A stretch of DNA of 64,000 nt from Methanosarcina vacuolata Z-761 (GTDB lineage Archaea; Halobacteriota; Methanosarcinia; Methanosarcinales; Methanosarcinaceae): the NCBI RefSeq assembly GCF_000969905.1, contig NZ_CP009520.1:992001-1056000 (forward strand), written 5' to 3'. How positions within the stretch are numbered: position 1 is the first letter of the stretch; each line of letters starts with the position of its first letter. The notes below the pieces were generated by a model. That model ran no database searches, had not been told where the DNA came from, and saw only the letters and a list, made by a program, of their open reading frames with translations. The translations under genes were made by a program, and so were the position numbers. Positions 1-9,895 of this stretch are shown one piece after another.

Positions 1-1393
1 AAGCCTCTGCAAGTTTCTGAGCTATTACTACAAGCGAGTAACAGTCGTTGCACTGCCCGGCGTCGAGAACTCTCGGGATTCCTCCTATATCTCCAAGATC
101 CAGTTTGTTATAGCGGTATTTGGCACAGCCAGCTGTCAGAATTACTGTGTCTTTTGGCAGGGCTTTTGCAAAATCTGTGTAGTAAGCTCTTTCCTTATGT
201 CTGCCGTCACAGCCTGCCATAACTATGAACCTGCTGATTGCTCCACTTTTTACGGCATCTACGATCTTATCTGCAACAGAAAGGGCTGCATCATGTGCGA
301 AACCTCCAACTATTGTTCCACTTTCCAGTTGCTCGGGAGGCTTGCTCATTTTTGCCTGTTCTATAAGGGGATTAAAGTCCTTTGTGCCATCTTCTTTTTC
401 GTATATGTGGGTAAGCCCTTCAAAACCCACGACTCCTGTAGTGTAGATCCTGTTTCTGTATGATTCCCTTGGTGGGATTATGCAGTTTGTTGTTAGCAGG
501 ATGGGGCCGTTGAATTTTTCGAACTCTTCGTTCTGTCTCCACCAGGCATTTCCGTAATTGCCTACGAAATTGTCATATTTCTTAAAGGCAGGATAAGAGT
601 TTGCAGGCAGCATCTCACCGTGGGTATAAACATCGATTCCTGTGCCTTTCGCTTGTTCAAGGAGCTGTTCGAGATCTCGAAGGTCGTGCCCACTGATAAG
701 TATTCCAGGCCTATCTCTTACACCTATGTTAACTACTGTTGGTTCAGGGTTTCCATATGTTTCTGTATTTGCTTTGTCAAGCAGGGCGAGGACAGCTACA
801 CCTTTCTGTCCACACTCCAGGACAAGACCGATTAGAGCTTCCACTCCTAAGCTGTCGTCTGTTGTTGCAACCAGTCCTTTTTCTATAAACTCAAAGCTTG
901 CTTCATCTTTATATCCCAGAATATAGGCATGGTGTGCATAAGCGGCCATTCCCTTCATCCCGTAGGTAAGAAGTTCTCTAAGGGATCGGATATCTTCATC
1001 TGCAGTTGAGTGAACAGCAACATCCAAATTTCCTATGTTTTCAGGGGTAACTGTAGCCACTGCAGGCAGGTCTTTTTCGGCATCTATTATTCCCGAAGGA
1101 AGCTTTGCCTTAATGTTGTCTCTGAGCTCAAATCCTTTCTTTATAAAGGATTCAATTTCCTCCTTGTCAAAATTAGTGTTAGTAAGAGTGGCAAAGAAGC
1201 CGTCGAGAATAAAACGATCTGTTGCTTCTTCATTCAGACCTGCAGCCCTTGCTTTAAGATTATAAAAAGAGATGCTTTTGAGAACATAGATTAATCTGTC
1301 CTGAAGATCTGCAACTTCTCCTTTCTTGCCACACACTCCATTTTTCGTACAACCTATTGACTTAAAAGTTTCTTGACATTGATTACAAAACAT
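1..1393 (-). CDS. hcp: Hybrid cluster protein / hydroxylamine reductase (3' end outside window)
   Basis: Hcp family protein, a cytoplasmic iron-sulfur enzyme that reduces hydroxylamine and probably handles nitric oxide in anaerobes. I translated the minus strand from ATG at 1393; about 464 codons are open to the window edge, so the C-terminus is missing. The N-terminus carries four cysteines (residues 3, 6, 15 and 21, starting [10 protein letters not shown]) that would bind the proximal cluster. Further in, the frame reads [15 protein letters not shown], then [19 protein letters not shown], and near the edge GQCNDCYSL, all conserved Hcp segments that supply ligands of the hybrid cluster. The spacing fits the full-length (about 540 residue) classes rather than the short class III. 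It is divergently oriented from the sulfite-reductase-like gene. The family call is secure; the physiological substrate is inferred from the family. Confidence 0.95.
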   Translation of the reverse strand, partial: MFCNQCQETFKSIGCTKNGVCGKKGEVADLQDRLIYVLKSISFYNLKARAAGLNEEATDRFILDGFFATLTNTNFDKEEIESFIKKGFELRDNIKAKLPSGIIDAEKDLPAVATVTPENIGNLDVAVHSTADEDIRSLRELLTYGMKGMAAYAHHAYILGYKDEASFEFIEKGLVATTDDSLGVEALIGLVLECGQKGVAVLALLDKANTETYGNPEPTVVNIGVRDRPGILISGHDLRDLEQLLEQAKGTGIDVYTHGEMLPANSYPAFKKYDNFVGNYGNAWWRQNEEFEKFNGPILLTTNCIIPPRESYRNRIYTTGVVGFEGLTHIYEKEDGTKDFNPLIEQAKMSKPPEQLESGTIVGGFAHDAALSVADKIVDAVKSGAISRFIVMAGCDGRHKERAYYTDFAKALPKDTVILTAGCAKYRYNKLDLGDIGGIPRVLDAGQCNDCYSLVVIAQKLAEA

Positions 1394-1884
1394 ACTTTAT
1401 CACCTTTAAAACTGTTATTCAGTTTACTCCCAGTTTTTTCATCCTATCATATATAACGATTCAGTTTCTTAATCATTGAGGTGTAGTGTAATATAGTTGT
1501 AGAATGTATCTGTAAAAAATACAATAGGGAACTATTTTCTATACGATAGTGGCTCATATATAGGAGACAGTTTCGATATGGGTACTTTAATAATAAAAAT
1601 TCAATTTCACAAGCTAGAGCTTGGATTTTGTTTTCTAGGCTGCAAACAGTAGAGATTTTTCTTTTTGTTGACACTTCATTCCGTCTTCAACAGTTTCCCT
1701 TATGACATTCGATCTTGTGCAGGATAGTAGCCCCGGGTAAAGGATATTTCTCCGAGCAGTCGGTACAGGGATAGAAATTCCACGTTTCGGGTTCGGATTA
1801 CAAATAGCAATCTATAAGGAAAATCGAATCATTAACAATTTTTATATACATCCATAATAATGCCTTTTCAACAAGTGACCTTAT
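1394..1884. other. Intergenic region between divergent hcp and sulfite-reductase-like gene
   Basis: About 490 bases with no convincing gene. A 75-codon frame on the minus strand (1447-1674) has no recognisable domain and low-complexity composition, so I do not call it. The right side holds the probable promoter of the downstream gene. Confidence 0.6.
1838..1848 (+). promoter_or_regulatory. Probable TATA box
   Basis: The T/A-rich string TTTTTATATAC lies about 37-47 bases before the ATG at 1885. That position suits an archaeal TATA box with transcription starting some 25 bases downstream. No transcript data; assignment by sequence and spacing only. Confidence 0.4.
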
Positions 1885-2742
1885 ATGAGTGAGAAAAAAA
1901 TAGATGAGTCTTTACTCAAAAGTAAAGGATTTCTGCCTCAGAGGCAGGAAAACATGGTTTCAATGCGGGTTAGAGCTACTAGTGGCAGGATTGACGCAGA
2001 AAAGCTGCGTGCAATTGCTGATGCTGCCGAGAAATACGGACATGGATATATCCACATAACTTCAAGGCAGGGAATTGAGATTCCTTTTGTCAAACTCGAA
2101 GAGGCTGAAGAAGCAAGTTCTGAACTTGAGAAGCAGGGAGTTTTGAGAGGCTCGTCTGGAAAGCGAGTAAGAGCAGTAGTTGCCTGCCAGGGAAATGAGG
2201 TTTGCAGGTTTGGGTTGATCGACTGCCAGCAAATAGCAAACAGGATAACTGAAAAATATGTAGGAGAAACTGTTCCCAAAAAACTCAAGATTGCAGTAAC
2301 TGGCTGTCCATCGGCTTGCGTAAAACCCCAGGATACCGATTTTGGAGTAATGGGTACGACAAAACCACAACTTATCTCAGAAAACTGTGTTGGCTGCAAG
2401 CGCTGTGAAAAAGCATGTAAAATGGAAGCAATAAAGGTTCTCGATGATAAAGCCAGCATAGATAGGGAAAAGTGCATCCTTTGCGGGTTATGTATAGCAG
2501 CCTGCAGGAAAGATGCGCTGAGGGCGGAAAAAACCGGATGCACAATCTTTGTCGGAGGTAAGCTGGGAAGGAAGCCTGGGCACGGGACAAAGCTTCTTGA
2601 GCTTGCTGACGAGGGGCAGCTATTTTCGATTCTAGAAAAAACCTTTGAGTATTACAGGAGAGAAGGCCTTGACGGAGAAAGGTTAGGAGATCTCTTTGAC
2701 AGGCTGGGATTTGAAAAATACAGGAAAGAAGTTCTTCCCTGA
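1885..2742 (+). CDS. Small siroheme sulfite-reductase-like protein with two [4Fe-4S] ferredoxin motifs
   Basis: 285 residues. The N-terminal half is a nitrite/sulfite reductase ferredoxin-like half domain, followed by siroheme/[4Fe-4S] cysteine motifs: ACQGNEVCRFG near residue 110 and TGCPSACVKP near 138 (C-x5-C...C-x3-C). Next come two ferredoxin motifs, CVGCKRCEKAC (about 172) and CILCGLCIAAC (about 197). The last 65 residues are helical and charged. This matches the short dissimilatory sulfite reductase-like proteins common in methanogens; it is much shorter than F420-dependent sulfite reductase (Fsr) and lacks its F420H2-oxidising domain. The role in vivo (sulfite or nitrite reduction, or a siroheme-dependent step) cannot be decided from sequence. 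It stands alone, with long gaps on both sides. Confidence 0.88.
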   Translation: MSEKKIDESLLKSKGFLPQRQENMVSMRVRATSGRIDAEKLRAIADAAEKYGHGYIHITSRQGIEIPFVKLEEAEEASSELEKQGVLRGSSGKRVRAVVACQGNEVCRFGLIDCQQIANRITEKYVGETVPKKLKIAVTGCPSACVKPQDTDFGVMGTTKPQLISENCVGCKRCEKACKMEAIKVLDDKASIDREKCILCGLCIAACRKDALRAEKTGCTIFVGGKLGRKPGHGTKLLELADEGQLFSILEKTFEYYRREGLDGERLGDLFDRLGFEKYRKEVLP

Positions 2743-3463
2743 AATTTCTGAGGTTTTTCCGGTAGCACTGATGAACTCATAATACTCCACCAGAGTATTG
2801 ACTTTGATTCTGTAAATATTAAATTATTTTCAATGTATGTCGAGAATTTCAGTCATTATTTGACTTTTTGGGTATACTCTGAACCATAAATTAACCTACA
2901 TATGTATTAAAATAATTAGATGTTTGAGGCACTCAATTTCCGTTTCTTATGAGTTCTGAGGCACGAAAATTGTCCCATCTCTATCAGGATAAAAGCTAAA
3001 TCATAAAGCTAAATCATGTGCAGAAGAGATAGCTCCTAAATCCCCGAATTATTAAAAAAGATCAAAACATGCGTAATTATATACTAAAACTTCATAGCTA
3101 TTTATGGGGATTTGCTCACCCCGTTACATCCCACATGCCAGGTCCGGAGAAGGTCTTTCGAGATCGTTATTCTCCATGACCAGCTTTTAATCTCCATTTC
3201 AAAAACGGATACATTTTCTCACTACTGGCATCCACTTTTGAATTTTGGTATCATCTCTTTCTGATTATTATCAGGTTGCAATCATTATTCTAAATAATTT
3301 TTTGGATTTATTCATTCTTTCTTTTTCTCCGTGACCTTTGTTTTTTCACTTTCCTCACTTTTCCTTTCATTTTCATTTTTCATCTGACTATTCAGGCAAG
3401 AAAGTGTTTAAAGGAAGCGTTTTTAATTCAGCAGGAGAAATTACTGGGATAGGTGAACTATAT
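2743..3463. other. Intergenic region, no gene seen
   Basis: About 720 bases. The frame of the next gene stays open upstream to 3338, but the extra 42 residues are Phe/His/Ser-rich low complexity and precede a good ribosome binding site, so I treat them as non-coding. I see no RNA gene or clear repeat here. Confidence 0.5.
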
Positions 3464-4267
3464 ATGAAAATCGCAGTGTGCGGAAAAGGAGGAAGCGGAA
3501 AAAGTACGATTTCGGCGCTCCTGGCAAAGGAAATGGCAAAAACTAAAAACGTGCTTGTACTCGACATTGACGAGTCCAATTATGGGCTGCACAGCCAGCT
3601 AGGAATGGTAGCTCCTAAGGATCTTATGGAATATTTTGGAGGAAAAACCGGCTTTAAAGAAAAACAAAGGGCTGCTCCCAAAAAAACGCAGTTCCTGGAG
3701 CTTGCAGCCAGTGGGAGTACTTCAGGTCAGCCAGCTCAACAGAAGTCCCGCTTTTTCGACAAGAGATGGAGTTTTTCCGATCTCCCGCCGGAATTTGTGG
3801 AAGAAAAGGACGGAGTTAAGCTGATGGCAGTTGGCAAAATTCACAATTTCGGAGAGGGCTGTGCCTGTCCAATGGGAGTTCTGACAAGGGAATTTCTTGA
3901 AAACCTTGACCTTGGAAAAGATGATCTTGTAATCGTGGATACCGAAGCCGGCACTGAGCACTTCGGGCGTGGGGTTGACAAGGACTTTGACCTGATCCTT
4001 GTTGTTGTTGATCCTTCTTACGAGTCTTTAAGGCTTTCAAAGAAATTTGATGAATTTGGCGCACAATGCGGCTGCAAGGTTTATTTCGTGCTTAATAAGG
4101 TTGAACCGGACATAAGGGAAGAGATGCTAGCGTCGGTAAATTGCACGAATGTAGTGGCCGAAATCCCGGAAAGAAGAGAAATATTTAAGACGTCACTTAA
4201 GGGCAAAGAACTTAATTTAGAGCTAGATGAGATCAAGAATCTTGCAGAGTTTCTGAGGAAAAGTTAA
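3464..4267 (+). CDS. cooC: CooC-type ATPase, CO dehydrogenase nickel-insertion accessory protein
   Basis: 267 residues from ATG 3464 (MKIAVCGKGGSGKST). This start is preferred over the upstream in-frame 3338 because AGGTGA lies just before it and the P-loop then sits at the N-terminus as in the family. The deviant Walker A is GKGGSGKST, followed by VLDIDESN and, in the middle, EGCACPMG, whose CxC pair is the metal-binding motif of CooC dimers. Later segments (VIVDTEAGTEHFGRG, LILVVVDPS, VLNKVEPD) are typical of the MinD/CooC superfamily. CooC uses ATP hydrolysis to help load nickel into the C-cluster of CO dehydrogenase in the cytoplasm. No CODH gene is in the window, so the partner is inferred from family knowledge. 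Confidence 0.88.
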   Translation: MKIAVCGKGGSGKSTISALLAKEMAKTKNVLVLDIDESNYGLHSQLGMVAPKDLMEYFGGKTGFKEKQRAAPKKTQFLELAASGSTSGQPAQQKSRFFDKRWSFSDLPPEFVEEKDGVKLMAVGKIHNFGEGCACPMGVLTREFLENLDLGKDDLVIVDTEAGTEHFGRGVDKDFDLILVVVDPSYESLRLSKKFDEFGAQCGCKVYFVLNKVEPDIREEMLASVNCTNVVAEIPERREIFKTSLKGKELNLELDEIKNLAEFLRKS

Positions 4268-4632
4268 ATTGTTTATTCATAAGCTGGACAGTGAGCAAAC
4301 TGTTACCAGCATTTAAATCTATTTTTATGTTCTGTCAAAAACTGTAACTCTCATCATTTATTATTTTTTTCTGCAATTTGAGGTCGTACAAGAAGAGAAC
4401 TTCAGGGCACTTATCCGAAAGTATATTATTGATCGTGTTATTTGAATAATGCAAAAGTTTTACCTGGTTTCGGACAGCAGGTATGGTTTGTTAAACTGTC
4501 CTTATGAAACTTCAGATTTGCTGTCACCAATCGAGTAAATCACTTAAATTTGCTGATATGAATCAATAAGAATATATTTAATCTGTTATCTGAACTATAT
4601 TTTTTCCTGTTTAAATACTGGAGACAATAATT
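4268..4632. other. Intergenic region before iorAB
   Basis: About 365 bases without a supported gene. A minus-strand frame from 4869 overlaps iorA in shadow and is rejected. The iorAB promoter should lie here; T/A-rich stretches near 4570-4605 are candidates but none is distinctive. Confidence 0.4.
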
Positions 4633-6435
4633 ATGACAATGCGTGAGTACATGCTTGGAAACGTGGCAATTGCCCGCGGGCTTCTTGAAGGTGGCGTGCA
4701 GGTTATTGCAGGCTATCCCGGGACTCCGTCGTCGGAGATTATAGATACGCTTGCAGCCCGAAAAGACCGGGATTACCATATTGAATGGTCTGTTAACGAA
4801 AAGGTGGCAATGGAGGTTGCAGTCGGAGCTGCCTGGACAGGAGTTCGTTCTGTAGTGACAATGAAACATGTCGGGCTAAATGTTGCAGCCGATCCCTTTA
4901 TGACTCTAGCGTACGCAGGGACAAAGGGTGGGCTGATTGCCATCGTTGCTGATGACCCATCGTGCCACTCATCCCAGAACGAGCAGGATACGCGGCGCTA
5001 TGCCCAGTTTGCCCTTGTGCCCTGTTTTGATCCCTCAACCCCCCAGGAAGCAAAGGACATGCTGCCCTATGCCTTTGAATTTTCCGAAAAGTTTGAAGTT
5101 CCTGTGATCTTCAGGCCCACAACCCGGATTTCGCACGGAAAGTCAGATATTGAGCTTGGAGAGATACCCGTCGAAAAACCGGCTCCTAATTTTGAAAAAC
5201 TTCTGGACCGCTGGGTCATGCTTCCAAAGAACGCACGCCCACGCCATACACATCTCCTTTCTATCCAGCAGCCCATTGAGGATGCCCTTGCCGAATCCCC
5301 ATGGAACTCCCTTGAGCTTAAACCAGATGCAAAATTCGGAGTAATAGGGGCAGGCATTGCCTCAGCGTATGCAAAAGAAGCACTTGTGGAGCTTGGACTT
5401 GATGTTTCTTACCTTAAAATCGGAGTTTATCCAGTTCCGAGAAAACTAATTCTTGAGCTGCTTGAAACCGTAGACGCCGTACTGGTGTTTGAGGAACTTG
5501 AGCCTATCGTGGAAGAACAGGTAAAGATGATTGCACAGGAAGCCGGGATTGAGGTTTCAGTGCTTGGAAAAAATAATGGTTTTGTGCCAAGAGAAGGAGA
5601 ACTGGATGTAAGTGCCTTCCTTGAGGCCCTTAAGAAAACCTTCGACCTTGAGACTGAAGCTGAAACATCAGGCACATCTCTTGAACTTGCTCCTCGCCCG
5701 CCTGCTCTCTGTGCAGGCTGTTCTCACAGGGCGACTTTTTACTCAATGAAAAAGGTCTTTGGAAAAGATGCAATTTACCCCAGCGATATCGGTTGTTACA
5801 CCCTCGGAATTCAGAGCGGAACTGTTGAGACCACACTCTGCATGGGCTCAAGTATCAGCGTTGCTTCAGGGCTTTACCATGCAGGAGAAAAGCGGCCTAT
5901 CTGCTGTTCCATAGGAGACTCGACCTTTTTCCATTCAGGCATGAACTCGCTCCTGAACGCAATTGTTAATAAAGCGAATATCACGGTTACTATTCTGGAC
6001 AACCGTATTACAGCCATGACCGGACACCAGCCAAATCCAGGCGTCGGGTATACGGCAACAGGAGAGCAAACCGTACAGGTTTCACTTGAAGAGCTCTGCA
6101 AAGCAATGGGTGCAGAATTTGTATCGGTTGTCGATCCTTATAAGCTTGAAGAAATACAGGAAGCTTTTAAGGCAGCAAAGGAATTTGAAGGCGTAGCTGT
6201 GGTTATTGCCAGGCAACCCTGCGTGATTTCAGGAAAAAGGGCAGGTATACGTCGGACCCCATATGTTGTTGATCCTGAAAAATGCGAAGGCTGCAAGCAG
6301 TGTGTTAAGTTCGGATGCCCTGCAATTGAGTTTGACGAGCAAAATAAATGTGCTGTAATTACGGCTCTTTGCAGTGGGTGCGGAGTTTGTGCCCAGATCT
6401 GCAAGTTTGATGCTATTCAGGAGGTGAAGCGATGA
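4633..6435 (+). CDS. iorA: Indolepyruvate:ferredoxin oxidoreductase, alpha subunit
   Basis: 600 residues, the usual length. IorA with IorB oxidatively decarboxylates aryl pyruvates (indolepyruvate, phenylpyruvate) to aryl-acetyl-CoA with ferredoxin as acceptor; in methanogens it can also run towards aromatic amino acid synthesis. The N-terminal pyrimidine-binding domain starts GNVAIARGLLEGG and includes AGYPGTPSSEI. The thiamine diphosphate domain has CAGCSHRATF (about 360) and GDSTFFHSGMNS with a downstream TILDN (about 425-450), a GDx...N type motif. The C-terminus has two [4Fe-4S] motifs, CEGCKQCVKFGCP and CSGCGVCAQIC. It overlaps iorB by four bases (ATGA), implying translational coupling. 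Confidence 0.96.
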   Translation: MTMREYMLGNVAIARGLLEGGVQVIAGYPGTPSSEIIDTLAARKDRDYHIEWSVNEKVAMEVAVGAAWTGVRSVVTMKHVGLNVAADPFMTLAYAGTKGGLIAIVADDPSCHSSQNEQDTRRYAQFALVPCFDPSTPQEAKDMLPYAFEFSEKFEVPVIFRPTTRISHGKSDIELGEIPVEKPAPNFEKLLDRWVMLPKNARPRHTHLLSIQQPIEDALAESPWNSLELKPDAKFGVIGAGIASAYAKEALVELGLDVSYLKIGVYPVPRKLILELLETVDAVLVFEELEPIVEEQVKMIAQEAGIEVSVLGKNNGFVPREGELDVSAFLEALKKTFDLETEAETSGTSLELAPRPPALCAGCSHRATFYSMKKVFGKDAIYPSDIGCYTLGIQSGTVETTLCMGSSISVASGLYHAGEKRPICCSIGDSTFFHSGMNSLLNAIVNKANITVTILDNRITAMTGHQPNPGVGYTATGEQTVQVSLEELCKAMGAEFVSVVDPYKLEEIQEAFKAAKEFEGVAVVIARQPCVISGKRAGIRRTPYVVDPEKCEGCKQCVKFGCPAIEFDEQNKCAVITALCSGCGVCAQICKFDAIQEVKR

Positions 6436-7031
6436 GCCAGGCTGAACAAAAGAAATTAGATCTCCTTATTACAGGAGTAGGAGGACAGGGTGCAATTCTT
6501 GCCTCCGACATTATAGGAAAAGCCGCAGTTACTGCAGGAATGCCTATCAGGGCTGCGGAAACTCACGGCATGGCCCAGCGTGGAGGTTCGGTTGTAAATC
6601 ATATTCGGGTTGGAAATGACTACGGGTCCATGATTCCGAAAAAAGGTGCAGACCTTCTGCTTGCCCTTGAGCCTATGGAAGCAGTCAGGTATCTGGATTT
6701 CCTGAAGGACGGCGGAATTATTATAATGAATACTCAACCCATAGTTCCTGTAACTGTTACCTCAGGCCTTACGAAATATCCGGAAGTCTCAGACATTCTT
6801 GATTTTCTTTCGGAAAAATACATAGTCAAAGCCTTTAATGCAGATGACCTGGCTTACGAAGCCGGGAACAGGCTTGCAATGAATGTTGTGATGGTGGGAG
6901 CAGTCTCAGGCTATCTGCCGATTCCTAAAGAAACTCTGCTTGATAGTGTTAAAGCCCTTGTGCCGCAGAAAACAATTGAAGTGAATCTCAGGGCTTTTGA
7001 AGCGGGAAGACAAAAAGTAGAGGAAAGTTAA
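6432..7031 (+). CDS. iorB: Indolepyruvate:ferredoxin oxidoreductase, beta subunit
   Basis: 199 residues; pyruvate/2-oxoacid ferredoxin oxidoreductase gamma-type domain. The N-terminal motif GVGGQGAILASDIIG and the segment ETHGMAQRGGSVVNHIR are diagnostic of IorB. It forms the catalytic complex with IorA, and the ATGA overlap with iorA shows they are one transcription unit. No ferredoxin motif is present here; clusters reside in IorA. Start ATG 6432 is fixed by the overlap and by GGAGGTGA immediately upstream inside iorA. Confidence 0.95.
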   Translation: MSQAEQKKLDLLITGVGGQGAILASDIIGKAAVTAGMPIRAAETHGMAQRGGSVVNHIRVGNDYGSMIPKKGADLLLALEPMEAVRYLDFLKDGGIIIMNTQPIVPVTVTSGLTKYPEVSDILDFLSEKYIVKAFNADDLAYEAGNRLAMNVVMVGAVSGYLPIPKETLLDSVKALVPQKTIEVNLRAFEAGRQKVEES

Positions 7032-7493
7032 ATCTTTCCTTTTACTCCTTTTCAGTGAAGACTTTTTACTTCTTGCAGTGAAAACTTTTTACTTCTTGCA
7101 GTGAAGAAATTGCTTATCATCCTATTTTAATCACTAAGACAGGCGTGTTAATTGCACAGATACTCATTGTAAATCTTTTTAATTCTCTATAGATTCCAAT
7201 AAGCTACTAATGCTAATAGCTCTGTACATTTCTATTCAGAGCTTGAAGGATCACTCATTAAATTATATGCACAAACAGAACATATCTATCTAGAATTTTC
7301 GAAATACTTGTTAATTAATCCGGAAGCCGGAGAAGTAATTTACACTATTTAAGAATTAAAGTTTAGGAGAAAACTTTTTTATACTATTACGTTATTTGTA
7401 TCTTAAACTATAACATTCTTTTAAGGCACTTGCAATACCTAAGCAGGTATCTTATCATTTAGAAAGGAAATATCATTGGTGGAAGGTGTTACT
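7032..7493. other. Intergenic region with a short tandem duplication
   Basis: About 460 bases. Right after iorB a roughly 23-base segment (CAGTGAAGACTTTTTACTTC-like) is repeated in tandem at about 7051-7101. Its T-rich tracts may serve as an archaeal transcription terminator for iorAB (inference). A TTTTTATACTATT string near 7375-7388 could be the TATA box of the next gene. Confidence 0.4.
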
Positions 7494-7760
7494 ATGTTAC
7501 TAAGTAGTATCTCATCTAGTATTGTCTCAAGCGCCGCTGCATCAAGCGCGGTAACTATGATCACGACTCCAGGACTTCCTCAGTATGGGGCTGCAATAGT
7601 TGTTGGACTTATAGCTCTTCTCTCTCTAAAAGAGGTATTTTCAGCATCTGAGAAGTGGAACAAATATCTGAACAATTCCTTTAATATGGCAATTATTCCT
7701 TTGTTCTTCAGCTTTGTGGCAATTGTGGCTTTTAATGTTGCAGCGATTATTTTTGTCTGA
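7494..7760 (+). CDS. Small membrane protein of unknown function
   Basis: 88 residues from ATG 7494, which has GGAAGGTG five bases upstream; an in-frame TTG at 7476 would add six residues but would not have that site. Two hydrophobic segments are visible: residues about 20-45 (PQYGAAIVVGLIALLSL) and about 62-86 (MAIIPLFFSFVAIVAFNVAA), separated by a short polar stretch with KEVFSASEKWNKY. The N-terminus is Ser-rich. I recognise no family with a known role. It is alone between long non-coding gaps. Confidence 0.65.
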   Translation: MLLSSISSSIVSSAAASSAVTMITTPGLPQYGAAIVVGLIALLSLKEVFSASEKWNKYLNNSFNMAIIPLFFSFVAIVAFNVAAIIFV

Positions 7761-7783
7761 TTATAGCTATTAAATAATATTAT

Positions 7784-7915
7784 GAGCTCGTCCCAAAACC
7801 AATATTATTTCCACATCAGTAAGTGTTTCAGGATTATTTTTCAGAATCATAAGCTCTATTGATAATCCAGAATACAAATATTCAGAGAAGCAATTTTGAG
7901 TTTTGGGATCGGCTC
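7784..7915. repeat. MITE-like inverted repeat, family M5
   Basis: About 132 bases bounded by inverted ends: GAGCTCGTCCCAAAAC on the left and GTTTTGGGATCGGCTC on the right. A related, more decayed sequence lies at 52887-52980. No coding capacity; probably a non-autonomous transposon relic. No parent element is in the window. Confidence 0.55.
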
Positions 7916-8098
7916 TTATATTATTTTTTATCTTTTTTTAGATATCAGCAATTATATTTTTATTTTTTGCATATTTTTGATCAAAAAAACCTGTTTTATC
8001 TCACATTTCTCTTTTTGATACTTTTGTATAATTAAAGATCACAAAAGTATAATTATTATAGTCATTCATTAACAAAACGATCAAATACCAAGGGATTA

Positions 8099-8359
8099 TT
8101 ATCCCAAATTGGCAGGGGTTCGAAATGTGCATTTTATGTTTAATCCAAATAATTTCCATGCGTCTTCGGTTAAATGAGGAATCGTGATAATTGCACCGAT
8201 TTCCTCAACTGTTATCAAATAGTTGAATAAGTTATAAGCTGGACCAGGGTATCTATTTAACGTAAATAGGCCAAAATTTAAGACGGCTTCTAATGCAAAA
8301 CCGATAGCTTTCAGGCAAGAAAATTTCTTAACCGATGACCAATGAAATAATTTCTGTGT
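8099..8359 (-). pseudogene. Fragment of an unknown protein gene, related to a second fragment at 35.8 kb
   Basis: The minus strand is open for 86 codons (stop 8099-8101, upstream stop at 8360-8362) with no start codon. It reads FHWSSVKKFSCLKAIGFAL and later PHLTEDAWKLFGL. The plus strand at 35779-35980 encodes a frameshifted relative beginning FHWSSVKEFSCQKAIDFAL and keeps the DNA string for LTEDAWK. Two decayed copies of the same reading frame suggest the remains of a repeated, perhaps mobile, gene. I do not recognise the family. Confidence 0.45.
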
Positions 8360-8563
8360 CTATTCAACTATCCATTATCAATACCAGCTCTAATTTTCCA
8401 GTGCACCAATTTTCCTATAAAATTGAAATATTAAGAAGTTGGGGAGTAGAATCTTCAACGTCGGAAGATTAATTTCCACCATACACAAAAATTTGATTTC
8501 AAATATACAGCAAACTCGCGACACTGCCAACAACTGAATACTTATACTGATTTTAAGAACGTT

Positions 8564-9754
8564 TCAGAATACTGTCCAGCCACTCAGATAATGTGGTAAA
8601 ATCCCAAAAAGGAAAACATTGACCAAGCCGTGCAGAACAACAACAAAGGGCAGGCTTTTTGTCTTGTAGAAAGCAAAGCCCATGAAAAGTCCTACAAAAC
8701 CTGTATATAAAACTTCATGGAAGGTACCATATCCCGAGTGCATGAGACCGAATAGAAGCCCTGCAATTAACACTGCTTCTTTCACACCGAGTGCATCTTC
8801 GAGCCTTGTCTGGAGGATTGACCTGAAAATAAGTTCTTCAACTAAACCTACGAAGAACACCATTATAAAAGTTAGTATAAGCAGGTTTACGATAGAAAGT
8901 TCCTTTATAAGGTAGCCTGGATGGATGGTCAGGTATTCTCCAAGCCCAAGCAGAAAGCCCAGTGGAATTGAAAGGATAATATAAACCGGAAGATTCTTTG
9001 CAGTAATCCCTATACTCTCAAAAGAAGAACGTTGATTAATTACTATAAGTGCTAGGGGAACTAAAAGAGGGCCATAGACAAAAACGAAAGTATAAAGGGT
9101 GGTATTAAAAAATACAGGCATGGAAAGATTTACCAATCTAAGGATAGGGAGAAGCATTAGAGCCTGATAAATTCTGTATACTTTGAGGTTCTTTATGATT
9201 ATATCGGAAAGAGATAACGCAATTAAAACTCCGATATGTATCCAGATAGCGATTTGCATTTTACCTGCAAAGATAAGGAGTTCGGCCAGGCCTATGAATA
9301 CAATAGGTATTGCAGTAAAGAGCCTGATTCTTTCTGCCTCGAATTCTTCCAGATTTATGTCTTCAAGCCCTAATTTTTTCCAGGTTTTATGTGGATAGAG
9401 CTCTTCCGGAGGACTTTCGATCAGTTCTTGTTCTTTTGAAGCCATGTGTCGATATATTAAAATAATCAGAGCTGCTGCCCCAATTCCTGCAAAAGCGTAA
9501 ATAATATCGACATATTGTCCCATTTTCTGGAAAGGCCCCGAATTCTCATCGGATAAGACAAATGTGGAAAAGCCTGGTTCTTCCGTATTGTTGGAAGGTA
9601 CCAGTTTCAAAACAGGCCCTGTCTGTGAGGATGAGGAATTATTTAAGTCACTACAACATGCAGGAGAAACTGCCAGTAAAACCAGACTCAGCACTGAAAT
9701 AATTATTAGAAAATCTAGCTTTTTTTGTTTAGTATTAATAAATCTTTTTTTCAT
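8564..9754 (-). CDS. CPBP family intramembrane metalloprotease (Abi/Rce1-like)
   Basis: 396 residues. Start ATG 9754 (MKKRFINTKQ) has GGAG five bases upstream; the in-frame ATG 18 bases earlier does not. Residues about 12-40 form a signal-like hydrophobic segment ending VSPACCS, followed by a Ser/Asn-rich linker and a membrane segment (AFAGIGAAALIILIY). The C-terminal half is polytopic and has the three CPBP motifs: EELIFR (EExxxR), FGLMH (FxxxH) and HGLVNVF (HxxxN). Such proteins are membrane-embedded glutamic-type or metal-dependent proteases that process prenylated or peptide substrates; the substrate here is unknown. The N-terminal signal and linker make it longer than the bare CPBP domain. 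Confidence 0.87.
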   Translation of the reverse strand: MKKRFINTKQKKLDFLIIISVLSLVLLAVSPACCSDLNNSSSSQTGPVLKLVPSNNTEEPGFSTFVLSDENSGPFQKMGQYVDIIYAFAGIGAAALIILIYRHMASKEQELIESPPEELYPHKTWKKLGLEDINLEEFEAERIRLFTAIPIVFIGLAELLIFAGKMQIAIWIHIGVLIALSLSDIIIKNLKVYRIYQALMLLPILRLVNLSMPVFFNTTLYTFVFVYGPLLVPLALIVINQRSSFESIGITAKNLPVYIILSIPLGFLLGLGEYLTIHPGYLIKELSIVNLLILTFIMVFFVGLVEELIFRSILQTRLEDALGVKEAVLIAGLLFGLMHSGYGTFHEVLYTGFVGLFMGFAFYKTKSLPFVVVLHGLVNVFLFGILPHYLSGWTVF

Positions 9755-9895
9755 TGGAACTCCTTCTTTCACTCAGGGCTAACTTACTCTATTTGTGCAA
9801 ACCTGCCTGATATTCCACAACCTCTTATTGTGAATAATATATAAAGTTTCGTATATAGTTCGTGTTTAGTTTCAGTCGAATACCCCGCTAGCTTG

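Noticed and set aside
1447-1674. 75-codon minus-strand frame
   Set aside because: No start context, no domain, and composition like the surrounding non-coding DNA.
1938-2543. 201-codon minus-strand frame inside the sulfite-reductase-like gene
   Set aside because: Antisense shadow of a well-supported gene; no motif of its own.
8100-8140. GGTTCGAAATG string resembling a tRNA T-loop
   Set aside because: No matching acceptor stem, anticodon arm or CCA context around it.
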